Shown: positions 46,340 to 57,240 of the stretch, piece by piece
How the letters are laid out: each line of letters begins with the position of its first letter
Numbering within the stretch: the first letter of the stretch is position 1
NCBI GenBank assembly: GCA_011037195.1
Contig: JAAEAF010014739.1
Span: forward strand, 310,001 to 374,000
Length of the DNA: 64,000 bases
Direction: 5' to 3'
Source: Triatoma infestans
Taxonomy: Eukaryota; Arthropoda; Insecta; Hemiptera; Reduviidae
Notes under the pieces: model-generated
The model's database searches: none
What the model was told of the DNA's origin: nothing
What the model saw: the letters and a program-made list of their open reading frames with translations, nothing else
Position numbers and translations under genes: made by a program

Positions 46340-47625
46340 TCTGAAAAAAAAAAAATCTGGTTTGAAACACTAACACAACCTTCTCTTATTCCAGTTTTCG
46401 AAATTGTAATTGACAAATTTTAGAGTTTGTGTATCAAATTTGATGAAATTTTTTGAAGTTCGTCGAAAACTGAAAAAAAAAAATGTTCACTAAAAGCGCA
46501 CCTCCGGTTTACTAATTTTCTTAAAACTCGGAATTTTTTTGGCCATCTATTTATTTCTAATTAATTTTGTTTGAATGGTAGAAATGTATAATCAACTATG
46601 ATAGCACTTTAGAGAAAGCATCCGTTAAAAGCCCCATTAAAAATTACTTCACCAGGAGAATCATTTTAAATAAAAGTTGTAGCTCTTTATATGTGTAGTT
46701 CACATTCCTAGTTTAAAGAAAATCGTTAGAGCCGTTTCCGAGAAAATACCAAAAACTGAAAAATACATTTCAGAAAAAACGCACTTCCGGTCATCCAATT
46801 TTTTTTTTTAAACTCGAAATTTCAACAACTTATTTAATTCTAACTAATATTATTTAGATAACAGAATTGGTATAATAAACTGGAATAGCCCTTTAGATGA
46901 AACCTGAACCCAACTCCTCCCCTAAAAGTGCCCTTAAATGAATTTTCCCGGAGAAAGGGTTCAAATAAAAGTTGTAGCTTATTGTATGTGTAGATGATGT
47001 ACCAAGTTTGTCAAGAAAATCGTCGGAGCCATTTTTGAGCAAAATTGCAACAAAAAAAAATATTGGTAATATGGTACTTCCGGTTGAAGAATTGTGACAG
47101 ATAACGAACTGTCAGATTTTATTGGTGATACCTAAACGAAATATCAAGTTTAAACTTTCTACGGTTTTTCGTTTTTGAGCTATGCCGTTCACATTCATAC
47201 ATACACACACACACACACGCGTTATTTTCTAAAAACCACTTTTTTGAACTTAGAGGACTTCAAAACGGATATTTCCGGTGAAAACTCGATATCGAAAATT
47301 TGACACGATTACAAATTTGAGCAAAATTGCAACAAAAAAAAATATTGGTAATATGGTACTTCCGGTTGAAGAATTGTGACAGATAACGAACTGTCAGATT
47401 TCATGGTGATACCTAAACGAAATATCAAGTTTAAACTTTCTACGGTTTTTCGTTTTTGAGCTATGCCGTTCACATTCATACATACACACACACACGCGTT
47501 ATTTTCTAAAAACCACTTTTTTGAACTTAGAGGACTTCAAAACGGATATTTCCGGTGAAAACTCGATATCGAAAATTTGACACGATTACAATACTTCCTC
47601 TCTTACCAGGAGTAAGAGGTGTAAG
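46340..47625 (-). repeat. Family A, near full-length minus copy with duplicated end
   Basis: The low end carries the terminal segment (AAATCTGGTTTGAAACACTA, then CAACCTTCTCTTATTCC). Internal repeat marks CACCTCCGGTTTACTA (46499), CACTTCCGGTCATCCA (46783) and TACTTCCGGTTGAAGA (47075) are about 285-290 bases apart. The high end, with the palindrome (CTTCCTCTCTTACCAGGAG, GTAAGAAAGTAA), is complete. The last 281 bases are duplicated in tandem (47034-47314 and 47315-47591). Confidence 0.9.
47034..47591 (-). repeat. 281-bp tandem duplication inside family A copy
   Basis: The two units, starting TTTGAGCAAAATTGCAAC, are almost identical. They differ mainly in the CA microsatellite length (47203-47218 versus 47485-47494) and one dropped T after CAGATTT. 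Such near-identity shows that the event is recent. Confidence 0.95.
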
Positions 47626-49189
47626 AAAGTAATATATGGACATATTTAAAGAGAAATTGTCAATTCTGAAATTATATTATCAGCAGTAAGAGATAAAGTC
47701 GTGTTAGTGTATATATGCAATTTTTTTAGTTTGTAAAACGAAGCGCTGTATCACTTATTATAGAGAAAGTGAAAAGTTAGTATTATTATTGAATTTTTTT
47801 TTCTCAAAGAAATGAAAACCTAAAAAACACTGAAACTTTCCTTTCTGGAGGTTCAGAGTTTCAGACTAATCCCCAACTAAATTGATATATTTAAATTAAA
47901 AAAAATTGAAAATAGGCTAGATTAATAATTAATAACTATAATTTTAAGTTTTCAGTTTAGTTTGCCATTAATATAGGTAATTAGTTATGATTATGTGGCC
48001 AAGCAAGGCTGTACGTTTTCAGTTTTATCATTAACATTATTGTTATTATCGAGTGTTCAATCTGCTATTCTAATGGTATTTGTATTAATCGTTTCAGTTG
48101 TACTTTAGTTTTCAAACTTAACATCACTGTATTTCATAAATTTTTGTTCGTTTGTTTGATTCCTTATGTCTTCATAATTTTCTATTGAACGTCTATTTAT
48201 TAAAATGAATTTTAGCTGTCTGATTGTTGAGCATTTCACATATTTAATCTGTTTTATGAACTAATTATGAAATTATAAGTTTTTTAATTATTGTGATTAT
48301 AGTTTTGTATATATAAATTATTTGATAAGGCACATAAATATTCAAAAATTAAAAAAATCAGAATTTTTAAAAGTTATTAGTTTACTATATCATAATTTTG
48401 TTCAATGCTTTGTTTATTTTAAATATATATATATGTATTAATTGATTATTATTACTGATCGATTTTATTGTATTGTGATGTGGGGGGCGGGCCAAGCTGC
48501 TTCATTTCATTTATTTCACCACTCCAGGAAAAGTATGTGTTTTCCACACACTGTTCTGTTTTTGACTGAGTAGTCCCAATTCCTCCACAAAAACTCTTTA
48601 TCGTCTCTGAAATTTGATCTAATATTCCTAAATGGTGATCCATCTCTCTCTATATTTTCCTTCTTTTTTTTATTATTATTATTTTATTTTCCTATAATAC
48701 ATCTCGTATTAAACCCGAAATAGTTTGTGCATTAATAGTAGTGATCTTCCAAGAGCTTTATCGAGATTATTAGTCTTTTGGATGAATTTCATTGCATGGG
48801 TCAAAAATCATAGTGTGTTTGTTAATCATAGTGCACGAATTATATGGTAATTAATATCTCGTAAAATCTGATTTATTAAGTATTACCTTTTAGTATATAG
48901 TTTGAGAAGTTACTTAGTGTATTGTTTCCAATACTTTTTGCAAGCTTGAGAACCCTTAGAATTTGTTTGTTTTTTTTAACTATTAAACAAAGGGTTTCTG
49001 TTTATGAACAGTTAAAGATGTGAAATTTTGGATCAGAATAATTTTCAGTTTTACTGAGAGGTAGGTGAATTGTAGTAATTTTTTATTCATTACCGTTAAT
49101 TTAAAGTTTCTATTAAATTAAATTAATCGATCTTTTGTTGTCCTAAGCCCGCATTACCCATCACTTAGCAATTTTGAGACCGATAAATT
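47626..49189. other. No recognisable gene
   Basis: AT-rich spacer. A minus-strand 63-codon frame (48452-48643) in a slightly GC-richer patch has no known motif. TA run at 48422-48433. Confidence 0.5.
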
Positions 49190-49600
49190 AAACAATGGAG
49201 TAAAAGGGAACTGGAGAAGCACTGGAGGGTCTCGATGGGGGTACCTCCAGGCTATAAGATTTATAAAAGATATACGACAAGGAGATTTGAGATATATTCT
49301 CGTCCTGGGTATATTGACAGGACCCGCTCGAATAGCCAGTCATTTAAACAATATGCAGGACGTCTAGTCATTCCGTGTCAGTATTGTAATGAGGGTGTCA
49401 GGGAAACGGTGTAAAATAAATTGGCCAGTGTCTCCCTTTTCGCCAATACTAAGTTTTCGCATATTTGGAGGACAACACTCTCATGGGATTGCTTGGAGAG
49501 TTGGTGTTTAGAGATATCTTAAGATATTATACAGTCAGACCGGTAGATTAATGGGTCTTAATCGCCCTCTTTTTAGGAGGAAAAATTTCGTATTTTCTGC
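49190..49600 (+). pseudogene. LINE RNase H / zinc-knuckle tail remnant
   Basis: The plus strand reads, in shifting frames, QAIRFIKDIRQGDLRYILV, LGILTGPARIASHLNNMQ, then PCQYCNEGVRETV and LFANTKFSHIWRTTLSW. This order (TGH-like segment, HLN, CxxC...ET, then a C/LFA segment) is that of the C-terminal part of LINE RNase H-bearing ORFs, as in the copy at 2880-3005. Stops and at least two frame changes are present. It is about 2.3 kb upstream of the ftz-f1 exon and unrelated to it. Confidence 0.72.
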
Positions 49601-50801
49601 CGGGAGGAAGGGGATTGGCTTAGATCGCACCACCCCTTCTGGTACTCGTCATTGATAATTATAAATTAATTGATGTCTAGAGGGCTCTTAGTCAGTACTT
49701 TCATTATCATTGAATTTTTTAGTACAGACAGTCATCGACTTAGAATCGTTTCGGATTTATGGCCAGTTAACCTGAGATGACAGTTTTATAGATTGTTCGT
49801 TACATTTCACTTTACAAATCATATTCATATGATTTCTAGGGAATACATTACACATATTTTATGTTCTACGTAATATTTTAGTTGACGTGATTCTTAAAAA
49901 GAGAATGCTGAGAAAGATATCAAGCCTCTTTCCAACACTTCGTCATCGTTGCTTGATCCCATTTATGGATGTTCTTGAATGATAGAATGTATTTTTTTTT
50001 TTTTTGTTGGGGTTGAAAATTGTTAGTTTCAATTGATTTTCAAATCATATAAAATGCCTTCGCTTGACTTCTGGAACACTTATTTCCGAGCAATTTTGGT
50101 TGATCTATAGATGTAAAAAACACCATAGGTATTTTGTTCTACTTTTCACCACGAAACAAAGTCACCCAAGTTTGTTTTTAAGAAGAGTGTATAATTATTT
50201 ATAAAATTAATTTATTCAAAAAACCCTCAAGTAAATTTTAAATCCATCGATTCTTAGTTTAGAAGTAGATGTACAGAGATGACTGGCTTTTCAGTAAGGT
50301 CTGTTGTTGACTCACTTGTGTCAGGGATCGTTCATTGAATATGGTGTCGTCTTTGGTTGTTGTGTTGAGTTAGAATTTGCTTAGAAGGATGCAAATCCTA
50401 GTAGTAGTTGCTAATTATGTCGTGTATAGACCCTAAGTTCATTGATGAGTGTTGGGTTATCGGTATAATTGTTGCAAACACTAGGGACATGCTGGGTCTT
50501 TAGGTTGGGATTGCGTCCGAGCCTTAGTATAAACCGACGATTCGTTTATATGGCAATAAGCTTCTTTAGGATAGTTGGGGATTATTTTTCAGCGTATTAG
50601 TTTAAAAGTTAACTGCTCGGAAACGAGAACTACTAAACCATAAACACTGCCTCAAGGATGTGTAGATATTGGTGTTGTTAGGATGGATATGAAGCGGGTT
50701 CATGAAGATTTAATAAGCCCGTCCACTTTTCATTACAGAGTGCTTATAGTAAGCTTCATTCAAATGCATACGTTATCCTTTCTCCATTCTTATTCGATCT
50801 A
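49601..50801. other. Upstream flank of ftz-f1, low repeat content
   Basis: This stretch has few copies of the repeats seen elsewhere and a more even base composition (50280-50760), as expected for flanking or regulatory DNA, but no specific site is identified. T run at 49991-50005. Confidence 0.4.
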
Positions 50802-51147
50802 ATTTTGGTTAGTATGAGCATAAGCTCAGAAACTGCCATTTTAAATTTAATTTCAGTTTTTGACAGTGAGATTTATAGTCTGAATTGCAGGGTTTTTATT
50901 TTTTGTTTACGTACTCCAGATATTGTAGAGGGAGACAGAAGTAATGTTGATTTTGTTTAGCAAGTGTGATAAGTATTTTGGTTAGTATGAGCATAAGCTC
51001 AGAAACTGCCATTTTAAATTTAATTTCAGTTTTTGACAGTGAGATTTATAGTCTGAATTGCAGGGTTTTTATTTTTTGTTTACGTACTCCAGATATTGTA
51101 GAGGGAGACAGAAGTAATGTTGATTTTGTTTAGCAAGTGTGATAAGT
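50802..51147 (+). repeat. Perfect 173-bp tandem duplication
   Basis: The unit 50802-50974 is repeated without visible change at 50975-51147 (each begins ATTTTGGTTAGTATGAGC and has CTGAATTGCAGGG and TGTAGAGGGAGACAGAAG). It ends about 710 bases upstream of the ftz-f1 start codon. It is either a very recent duplication or an assembly artefact. Confidence 0.97.
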
Positions 51148-51356
51148 ATCGTAATTATATATAATTAGGGGGTGAATTATTGAGTGAATAGTAAACATAT
51201 TAATAAGAAGAGGGTGCATATCTAGTGTGTTTGTAGAAAGGGGGCGGTGGATGGATGTTAGATTGTTGATAATGTGTTGGTATATTAATTGTGTTGAGGT
51301 TAGTGTAGTAGTAAAGTAGGGGGGATCACTACAACATTGACACACACACAGCCAGT

Positions 51357-51396
51357 GAGAGAGTGAGAATGAGAATTGTTGTGTACGAGAGAGAGA
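51357..51396 (+). promoter_or_regulatory. GAGA-type tracts
   Basis: GAGAGAGTGAGAATGAGAA (51357-51375) and GAGAGAGA (51387-51394) resemble binding sites for GAGA-type factors, which are common in insect developmental promoters. They lie about 460-500 bases upstream of the start codon. Confidence 0.4.
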
Positions 51397-51401
51397 CTGA
51401 T

Positions 51402-51417
51402 GTAGGTCAGTAGGTCG
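51402..51417 (+). promoter_or_regulatory. DR2-like nuclear-receptor half-sites
   Basis: AGGTCA (51404-51409) and AGGTCG (51412-51417) form a direct repeat with a 2-base spacer. The first half-site reads TGTAGGTCA, close to the monomer site used by HR3/E75-type receptors, which regulate beta-ftz-f1 in Drosophila. It lies about 456 bases from the start codon. Function here is inferred from the motif only. Confidence 0.45.
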
Positions 51418-51859
51418 GCCAACTCTAGTGTATCCCCACCATTTCCCCAGTTAGTCCCCACTACCACTATCACAGCGGCCGACTAGTATACCAGTACTGC
51501 TGTGTGTACTGGTGGTGGCCGCCGCTCACAAACTGTTCACTGTAGTGTGTGTACTTACTGTACGTATACTGGCTGGCTGGCTGGTGGTATATCTCTCCCC
51601 TCCACGGCTGAACACAACTCGGTCACTCCTTGCCGTCGTTGTTCACTTTCACTTATTGGCCAGCAGCCCGTCCATGTAGTAGGAGGGTATGTGTGGTGCT
51701 GGTGCTGCACTTGTTCTTCTTATTACTGTTAATACTTTTATTACTTTGCTAAATTACTTTTCTCAATATACAATTAAATAGTAAAAAGTGTGTATTTTCT
51801 CAATATAAATATTCTGTGGAAGTGGTATGTCTAAGTGCAAGTGATCCAGTGGTGTGACT

Positions 51860-52451
51860 ATGTTATTGGAAATGGAGCAGCAGGCCCTCTCCTCACTCTC
51901 CATGTCCCATTTCAACCTGAGTCCCGGCGGAGGCGGCGGTAATGAACATACCGGCGGCGGTGGTGGTGGCAGTCCAAACTGTCCACAACAATTGTATGCC
52001 GGTTCGCCGCCTCTATATCCAATCCAATCCTCATTATCCGCCGGACACTCACCTTCAATGGCCTACAATCTAGATGCGTGTTTCTTTTCGTCACCAGGTG
52101 CCGGTGGTGGCGGCGGAGGCGGTGGCGGTGGAGGCGGCGGAGGCGGTATGGAAGCTGTGGCGGCCGCTTCCTCTTTTCAACAGCAATTGGTCCAAGGACC
52201 GCCTTCCGATATGCCGGATACTAAAGAAGGTATTGAGGAATTGTGTCCGGTCTGTGGGGACAAAGTGTCCGGATATCATTATGGCTTGCTGACGTGCGAA
52301 TCGTGCAAAGGATTCTTCAAAAGGACCGTACAAAACAAGAAAGTGTACACGTGTGTGGCCGAAAGGAGCTGTCATATTGATAAAACACAAAGGAAAAGGT
52401 GCCCATTTTGCAGGTTTCAGAAATGTTTAGAAGTTGGCATGAAACTTGAAG
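51860..52451 (+). CDS. ftz-f1: Nuclear receptor FTZ-F1 (NR5A), beta-type first coding exon
   Basis: This exon encodes the N-terminal 197 residues plus one base of an NR5A orphan nuclear receptor, a nuclear transcription factor that binds extended AGGTCA-type sites as a monomer and acts in ecdysone-timed moulting and metamorphosis. ATG 51860 is chosen because it is the first Met after the in-frame TGA at 51842; the open frame itself extends to a GTG at 51854. Residues 1-8 (MLLEMEQQ) fit the beta isoform. Residues 20-37 and 82-96 are Gly-rich, with 15 consecutive Gly at 82-96. The DNA-binding domain starts at residue 129: finger I Cys 129, 132, 146 and 149, P-box CESCKG (146-151), and finger II Cys 165, 171, 181 and 184, ending CLEVGMKLE. 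The exon ends at 52451 in phase 1 (GAA G|GTAAGT); the FTZ-F1 box, hinge and ligand-binding domain are on later exons outside the window. Confidence 0.97.
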
Positions 52452-52879
52452 GTAAGTGTGCATGTTTTTAATTTTTTATTTTTTAAGTAAAAAAAAAAAA
52501 AAAATGGCAACTTTTCCTTTCAAAAACTAAATTTCCTCGCCAAAAAAAAAAAACGCTAAATTAAAGATATTCACTAACATTTTAATAATTCAGAAAAACT
52601 TTTTTAAAAAAAAATAAAGAAAAGAAGAAAAATACCGTTATAAATTTATTGCACACCCCCCACTTTAAAATTTGCGCATTAAATATTTCACAAATATTCA
52701 AAAGTTTCTTAAATGACTGTTAAAAATTACAATATTCTTTTCTTTTTTTGTTCTCAGTTTTTAATTATTGAAAGTAAAATCGAATTTATCATACTCTTTA
52801 AAAAAAAAACACGCGGACGCTAGTGTCTCCGCCGCTCTAAATAAAAGAGAACATACATAGTATAATGTTTTTGGTTTTT

Positions 52880-53165
52880 TTCTTTCTTTCTTTCTTTTAG
52901 TAGAGTATATATATATATTGGGTAGAGGGGCCGTGTGTTCTGTAGAGTATAGTAGTGCAGAAGGACAAGCAGTTAGAGTTGTGTCTCGTAGAGTTGTGTG
53001 TTGTGTGTAGAGAGAGTGTGAGTGTCTTTCACAACACCCAGAGCTCTTGCTTCATGCCTGCTTGAGACACCAACCACCACATACAACAACAACAACAACA
53101 ACTCTTAAAACTAACTTCCAGCCTGCCTCTGCTCTACTCAATCACCCTCTCTCACTCAATCTTTT
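52880..53165 (+). other. GC-richer island in ftz-f1 intron: possible alternative exon or regulatory element
   Basis: It starts with a good acceptor-like tract (T/C-rich, ending TTTTAG at 52895-52900). Then TAGAGTATATATATATATTG and a GC-richer, non-repetitive stretch follow, with (CAA)n near 53086-53102. In the phase left by the ftz-f1 donor the sequence stays open for 35 codons, to TAG at 53008-53010; this could be chance. A TATA-like run next to GC-rich DNA could instead mark a second promoter. It differs in texture from the AT-rich intron around it. Confidence 0.3.
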
Positions 53166-54864
53166 CAAATACCACGCCTTCTTCTTCAATATTTTTTTTT
53201 ACGGCTCTCTGTTTTAATTCTAGTCGCTCTGTTGCAAAAAAAAAAAAAAAAAACTAAAAAAATACGAAAATATCAACTGAATTTTATCTACATTTTTCTT
53301 GAGGAGAAGAAAAGCCATATGATAAAAATAAAAAAATCTGTAAAATAGTTCTCGAGATTCGTGTCTATCTTTTTTCCTGTGTAGCGAAAATTAATTTCAA
53401 ACTCGTAATTTACATAATATCCTTTTTTTGCCCCCAAGAACTAAGCCACTATATGGTTCTAAACACGCACATAAAAATCACAATTTTTCGTCAAACATAT
53501 TGCCAGTAATATGTCCGAGAATTTTGCTTTGTTCTCTATTAGAAAAAAAAAAAAATGTAGAAGCAAATTTAAAAATTAATAAATTGCATCTAACGTATAA
53601 AATTAGTGTCTTTAAAATTTTTCTATTTAGTGAAATGCAAAAATATTTACTAATTATTTTTTTTTTTAATCAGTAAATTACGTATTAGATAATAATATTT
53701 TGTAAAAAAGAAAATGAAAAATTAAATTTAGTCCATAAAATAATATATTTAAAACAAAAAAATAAAATAAAATAAAAAAATCTATTGTGAAACCCAATTT
53801 CTCCCCCTCTTTCAACATTTCTCACAAATTTCAAAATTGACCAAACTTTTTTATAAATCAAACATTGAATGTTTTAATATTACTTTTAATTTTTTTTAAC
53901 CTTAATTGCCAATTTAAATAGAAAAATTTGTAACAAATAAAAATCTTATATTTGGAAGGATTAGCTTATTTATCGTAATTTCTCCCACCTCCTTAGAAAA
54001 TAGTGTTTAGTAATCGAAGTTTTTCCTAGTAAGAAATCTCGATTTAATAATCGATTAAACACCTGTATAACATTTTTTTGAAATTCAAATTTTTGCGGAA
54101 ATATAGTTTTTCAGATTTCTTGAATTTATTTTTTTTTTCCCTGTGGAAAATTTCATGGAAAATTACATCTAACTATAATTAACTACCCAAAAACTGGTTT
54201 TTCCGGAAAAATAGGGATTTTTAGACAGCTCAGAGAAAAAAAAGTGAGAGCGGGCGACTATTACAAAATTTTGTGAGCTATTAAATATATAGTAAAAATT
54301 TCGTGACTCAATTAATAAATTTATTAAATTAAAATTGTCAGGTTTACAAAGTGAGTGATTACACGTGTTTTTTTTTTCGTTTTTTTTGGTGTAGAAAAAC
54401 GCAATTAATTACCTGATTAATTTCTAAAGAGATCAGTTTCCAAGTGTGTGTTCTTAAAATATATATATATGTATTTTCCATTAAATTCTTTAGATTTGAA
54501 AATTAAACCGAAAACTTTTGCCTTTGTTTTGAAATAGTAACAAAAGGGAAATAAAAAGTAATAATTATTAATTAAATATTAATAATTAGAATTAAAATTA
54601 AAAACTATTAAAATATTTATTTATTTTGTATTAAACGCTGTTAATAAATATGTAACAGAGTTAAAATTAAAGAAGCAGTACCGCGCGAATACCGAGTATT
54701 CCAAGCTCTAAATCCTAAAAGGTCATTATGTGATATATCGAAAGAGTTCATAAGGTTATAATAAATATTGCATTTTTCTACTTATACTAGGATTTTATTT
54801 TATATTAATAAATAAATATTAAGTTTAATAGGTTTATTTATTTATTTACTTTTCCAAATTATTC
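53166..54864. other. Intron sequence, no recognisable gene
   Basis: Strongly A/T-rich with many homopolymer runs (A run at 53236-53253, T run at 53658-53667). No repeat family recognised. Confidence 0.6.
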
Positions 54865-54865
54865 G

Positions 54866-55490
54866 TAGCGAATCGTGTCCGCCGGAAATATATTTTTTTC
54901 GATTTCTGACAAATATTTTTAGCAAATGTTCTTTACGTATGTGTGTGTGTGTGGTGTGAACAAAATATCTTAAAAAATGACAAAATTGCAAGTTGTAGCT
55001 AAAAATTTAGTATTCCATTTTTGGTACCATTACCCCCCCATCTTACACGAAAGTTTCGGGTGGGCAATATCTATCAACCGAAAGGATGACTTTACTGAAT
55101 TTTTTTTTTTTCATTTCTCGCGTTTTTTCTCGAAAAAAATGAAGTATCAACGATTTTCTTTAAATTTAGTATAACATCGACCAGACCACCGTAAAAATCC
55201 AGCTCTTTTATTTGAAACATTTAGTGGGGAAAAAATCTGATTTCGGTGGCTTTTTTTTTTGTAGTTGACAAGTACTTTGTCCGCTTTGAAGGCCCTTCTG
55301 TTCTAGTTCTATACACTCAGCTATGCCTGGTCTATTCCTGCATAGCTTTTTTTTTTTTTTATTGCAAGCCAATCTAAACGTTTGTCAAACATTACAGTTC
55401 TAAAGAAAATGTGTCCAATATATTGGATTAATAATTACAGAAACAGGGAAAGTCCGGGTATGAGTGTTTCACATCTGATTTTTTTTTTTC
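54866..55490 (+). repeat. Family A, diverged copy in intron
   Basis: It starts near a degraded 5' end (AATCGTGTCCGCCGGAAATAT), has a GTGTGTGTGTGTGG tract (54941-54954), CAACCGAAAGGATGACTT (55075) and an ATTTGAAACATTTAGTGGGG block. It ends with GGGTATGAGTGTTTCACATC and TGATTTTTTTTTT. The middle is shortened. Confidence 0.7.
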
Positions 55491-56794
55491 TTTTAATTTA
55501 AAGGAATAGTATGCCATGATTTTTTTTTTTTTATGTTGTTTTTATAAAATATGCATGTATTTATTTATTTATTTTAAATATATATATATAATTTTAGATT
55601 TTAAGTAAATACATTTTGCCTGCAATGTAAGAGAATGTGAACGAATAAAAAATTTGTTATAACATTAATGCAATATTAAAAAAGAAAGAAAAAAAAAAAG
55701 TCATATAGTTTCAGTTTAAAATGGTTTCAAATAAAAAAAGACATTTTCTATATGAAAAAATAAATAAAAAAACAAACAAAAGAAACAAACGCCTAATTGA
55801 ATTTTCTTATTTAAAAGTTTAAATTCTCTTTGTTTTAACATATTTTCAAAAGTACATTCTCTTTTCAGTTCTTTTTAATAACATATTTTTTTTTCTATTT
55901 ATTTATTTATTTATTCAGAGAATAGCGATAATCTAATTAGAAGTTTTAATAAGTAAATAAAAGAAAAACTTTGCGAATTTTCTATTATTTCACTTCGTGT
56001 TGTTAAATTGTTATTTATTTTGAGCGTAATAGAGTTTTTTTTTTTTTAATAAACAATTTCTTTTTTTTTTTGCGACTGATAACAGAAGAAACAGTGTGAA
56101 AAGTAGCTAGTCCCATAATTTATTTATAATCCATTAAATCGTAACATATATCAGCAATATTATGGTTCCATAGGTATTGCGTCAATAAATCAACTAAACA
56201 ACGTCTTTGCTTGGCTCTAATTCAATATATATCAAATACTTTTTTTTTTTAAGGAGTGGGGTGTGTGTGTGTGTATGTAAGTAGGGGTGACAAATACTGC
56301 ACTGTTTTAGCTTATTATTTTATCGAGCTAAAATTAAAAAAAAAAATTTTTTGTTTCTTTAAATATATTTTTAACCTTAAAAAAAAAAAAAATCTATCTG
56401 ATAAGAAATTAAATTAATTAATTGTGGTAGATAAGAAATTTTTAAATTATATTTAACGTGATTATTGAAAAGAAGCATCTATTTTATATTATGATACTTT
56501 TGTTTAAAATAGAAGGCATATTATAAAAAAAAAATAGAGTAACTAAATAGAAGACAAATTTAGATCTTTATTATGATGAGGTTACTGTAAATGATGCCTA
56601 GATAGTGTGTTCGCTTTGTTATCATTTCTTTTCTAACATAAAAGTAGTCTCTCTCTCTCTCTCCCACTCTCTTCTCTCTGTTATCATCATAAATATAAGC
56701 ATTCTGTATTAATAATAATAATCGTTTGACCTAATTTTCTTCATTTCTCATCTCACTTGTATTCTTTATTATATTTATATTATTCTTTAAATAT
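55491..56794. other. Intron sequence, no recognisable gene
   Basis: AT-rich with many poly-A/poly-T runs, a TA run (55577-55588), TTTA runs near 55898-55915, and a (CT)n tract (56649-56662). Confidence 0.6.
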
Positions 56795-57240
56795 TTTTAC
56801 TTTCTCTTACTAGTATACAAAACAAAAGAAAATATTCAAATCGTTTTAAATTTTCCATGTTAAGTTTTCATTTGAAATACATGTTTTTGAAGTGCCCTTA
56901 ATAAGCAAAAAAATGTTGTTTTTTTTTTGCAAATGTGTACCTATATGTGTGTGTGTGTCTCCCTCTCTCCGCTCTGTCTGCGTGCTCGGAGGGCATGGGT
57001 TCGAGTCCAGCTGTGGCTACTCTTAGATTTTTTTCTTCCTAGGGCCCCTCCAGCTCACTATCCGGTGATGGAGCAGTGTTGTCTGTAACGAGAGAACACT
57101 ATCAGGAGTGCACTGAGAAGGCTCTGGACGCCAGTGACCATATATGTTGACACGCCTTAAATTAAATTAAAAAAAAAAATGTATATATCCGAAGAAAACT
57201 TTATATCAAAAAGTTGACACTGTTTCAATACTTACTCTCA
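56795..57240 (+). repeat. Family A 5' end interrupted by a SINE
   Basis: TTTTTACTTTCTCTTACTAG at 56794-56813 is the element start, and the following GTGTGTGTGTGTC tract (56947-56959) borders the SINE at 56974. Beyond the SINE, 57180-57240 reads as the minus-strand 5' end of another family A copy (AACTTTATATC, GACACTGTTTCAATACTTAC). The SINE sits at or beside the junction of two oppositely oriented copies. Confidence 0.65.
56974..57178 (+). mobile_element. tRNA-derived SINE, copy 3 (5'-truncated)
   Basis: It begins within the tRNA-like head (TGCTCGGAGGGCATGGGTTC) and has the B box GGGTTCGAGTCC. CTTAGATTTTTTTCTTCC, CCTCCAGCTCACTATCCGG, GATGGAGCAGTGTTGTCTG, GAGAACACTATC and GTGCACTGAGAAGGCTCTGG follow. 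It ends TTGACACGCCTTAAATTAAA plus poly-A. The A box is missing. Body and tail match the copies at 6643, 13479 and 61337. Confidence 0.93.

Larger units (their letters stand above)
51148..51859 (+). promoter_or_regulatory. ftz-f1: Putative beta-ftz-f1 promoter and 5' leader
   Basis: The base composition turns richer in GC from about 51340, and GAGA-type purine tracts and CT-rich segments appear. The translation start (51860) is preceded by an in-frame TGA at 51842-51844, so the coding frame starts in this exon. No clear 3' splice site is seen just upstream, so the leader may be continuous with the coding exon. The transcription start is not identified, and several short upstream frames exist. 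Inference: this is the isoform-specific promoter region. Confidence 0.55.

Noticed and set aside
51502..51732. 76-codon ORF rich in Cys and Ser upstream of ftz-f1
   Set aside because: It lies in the presumed leader, starts at a non-ATG-supported codon context, and has no motif; at most an upstream ORF.
52091..52390. 99-codon minus-strand ORF and two plus-strand frames overlapping the ftz-f1 exon
   Set aside because: They are shadow frames of the conserved nuclear-receptor coding sequence.
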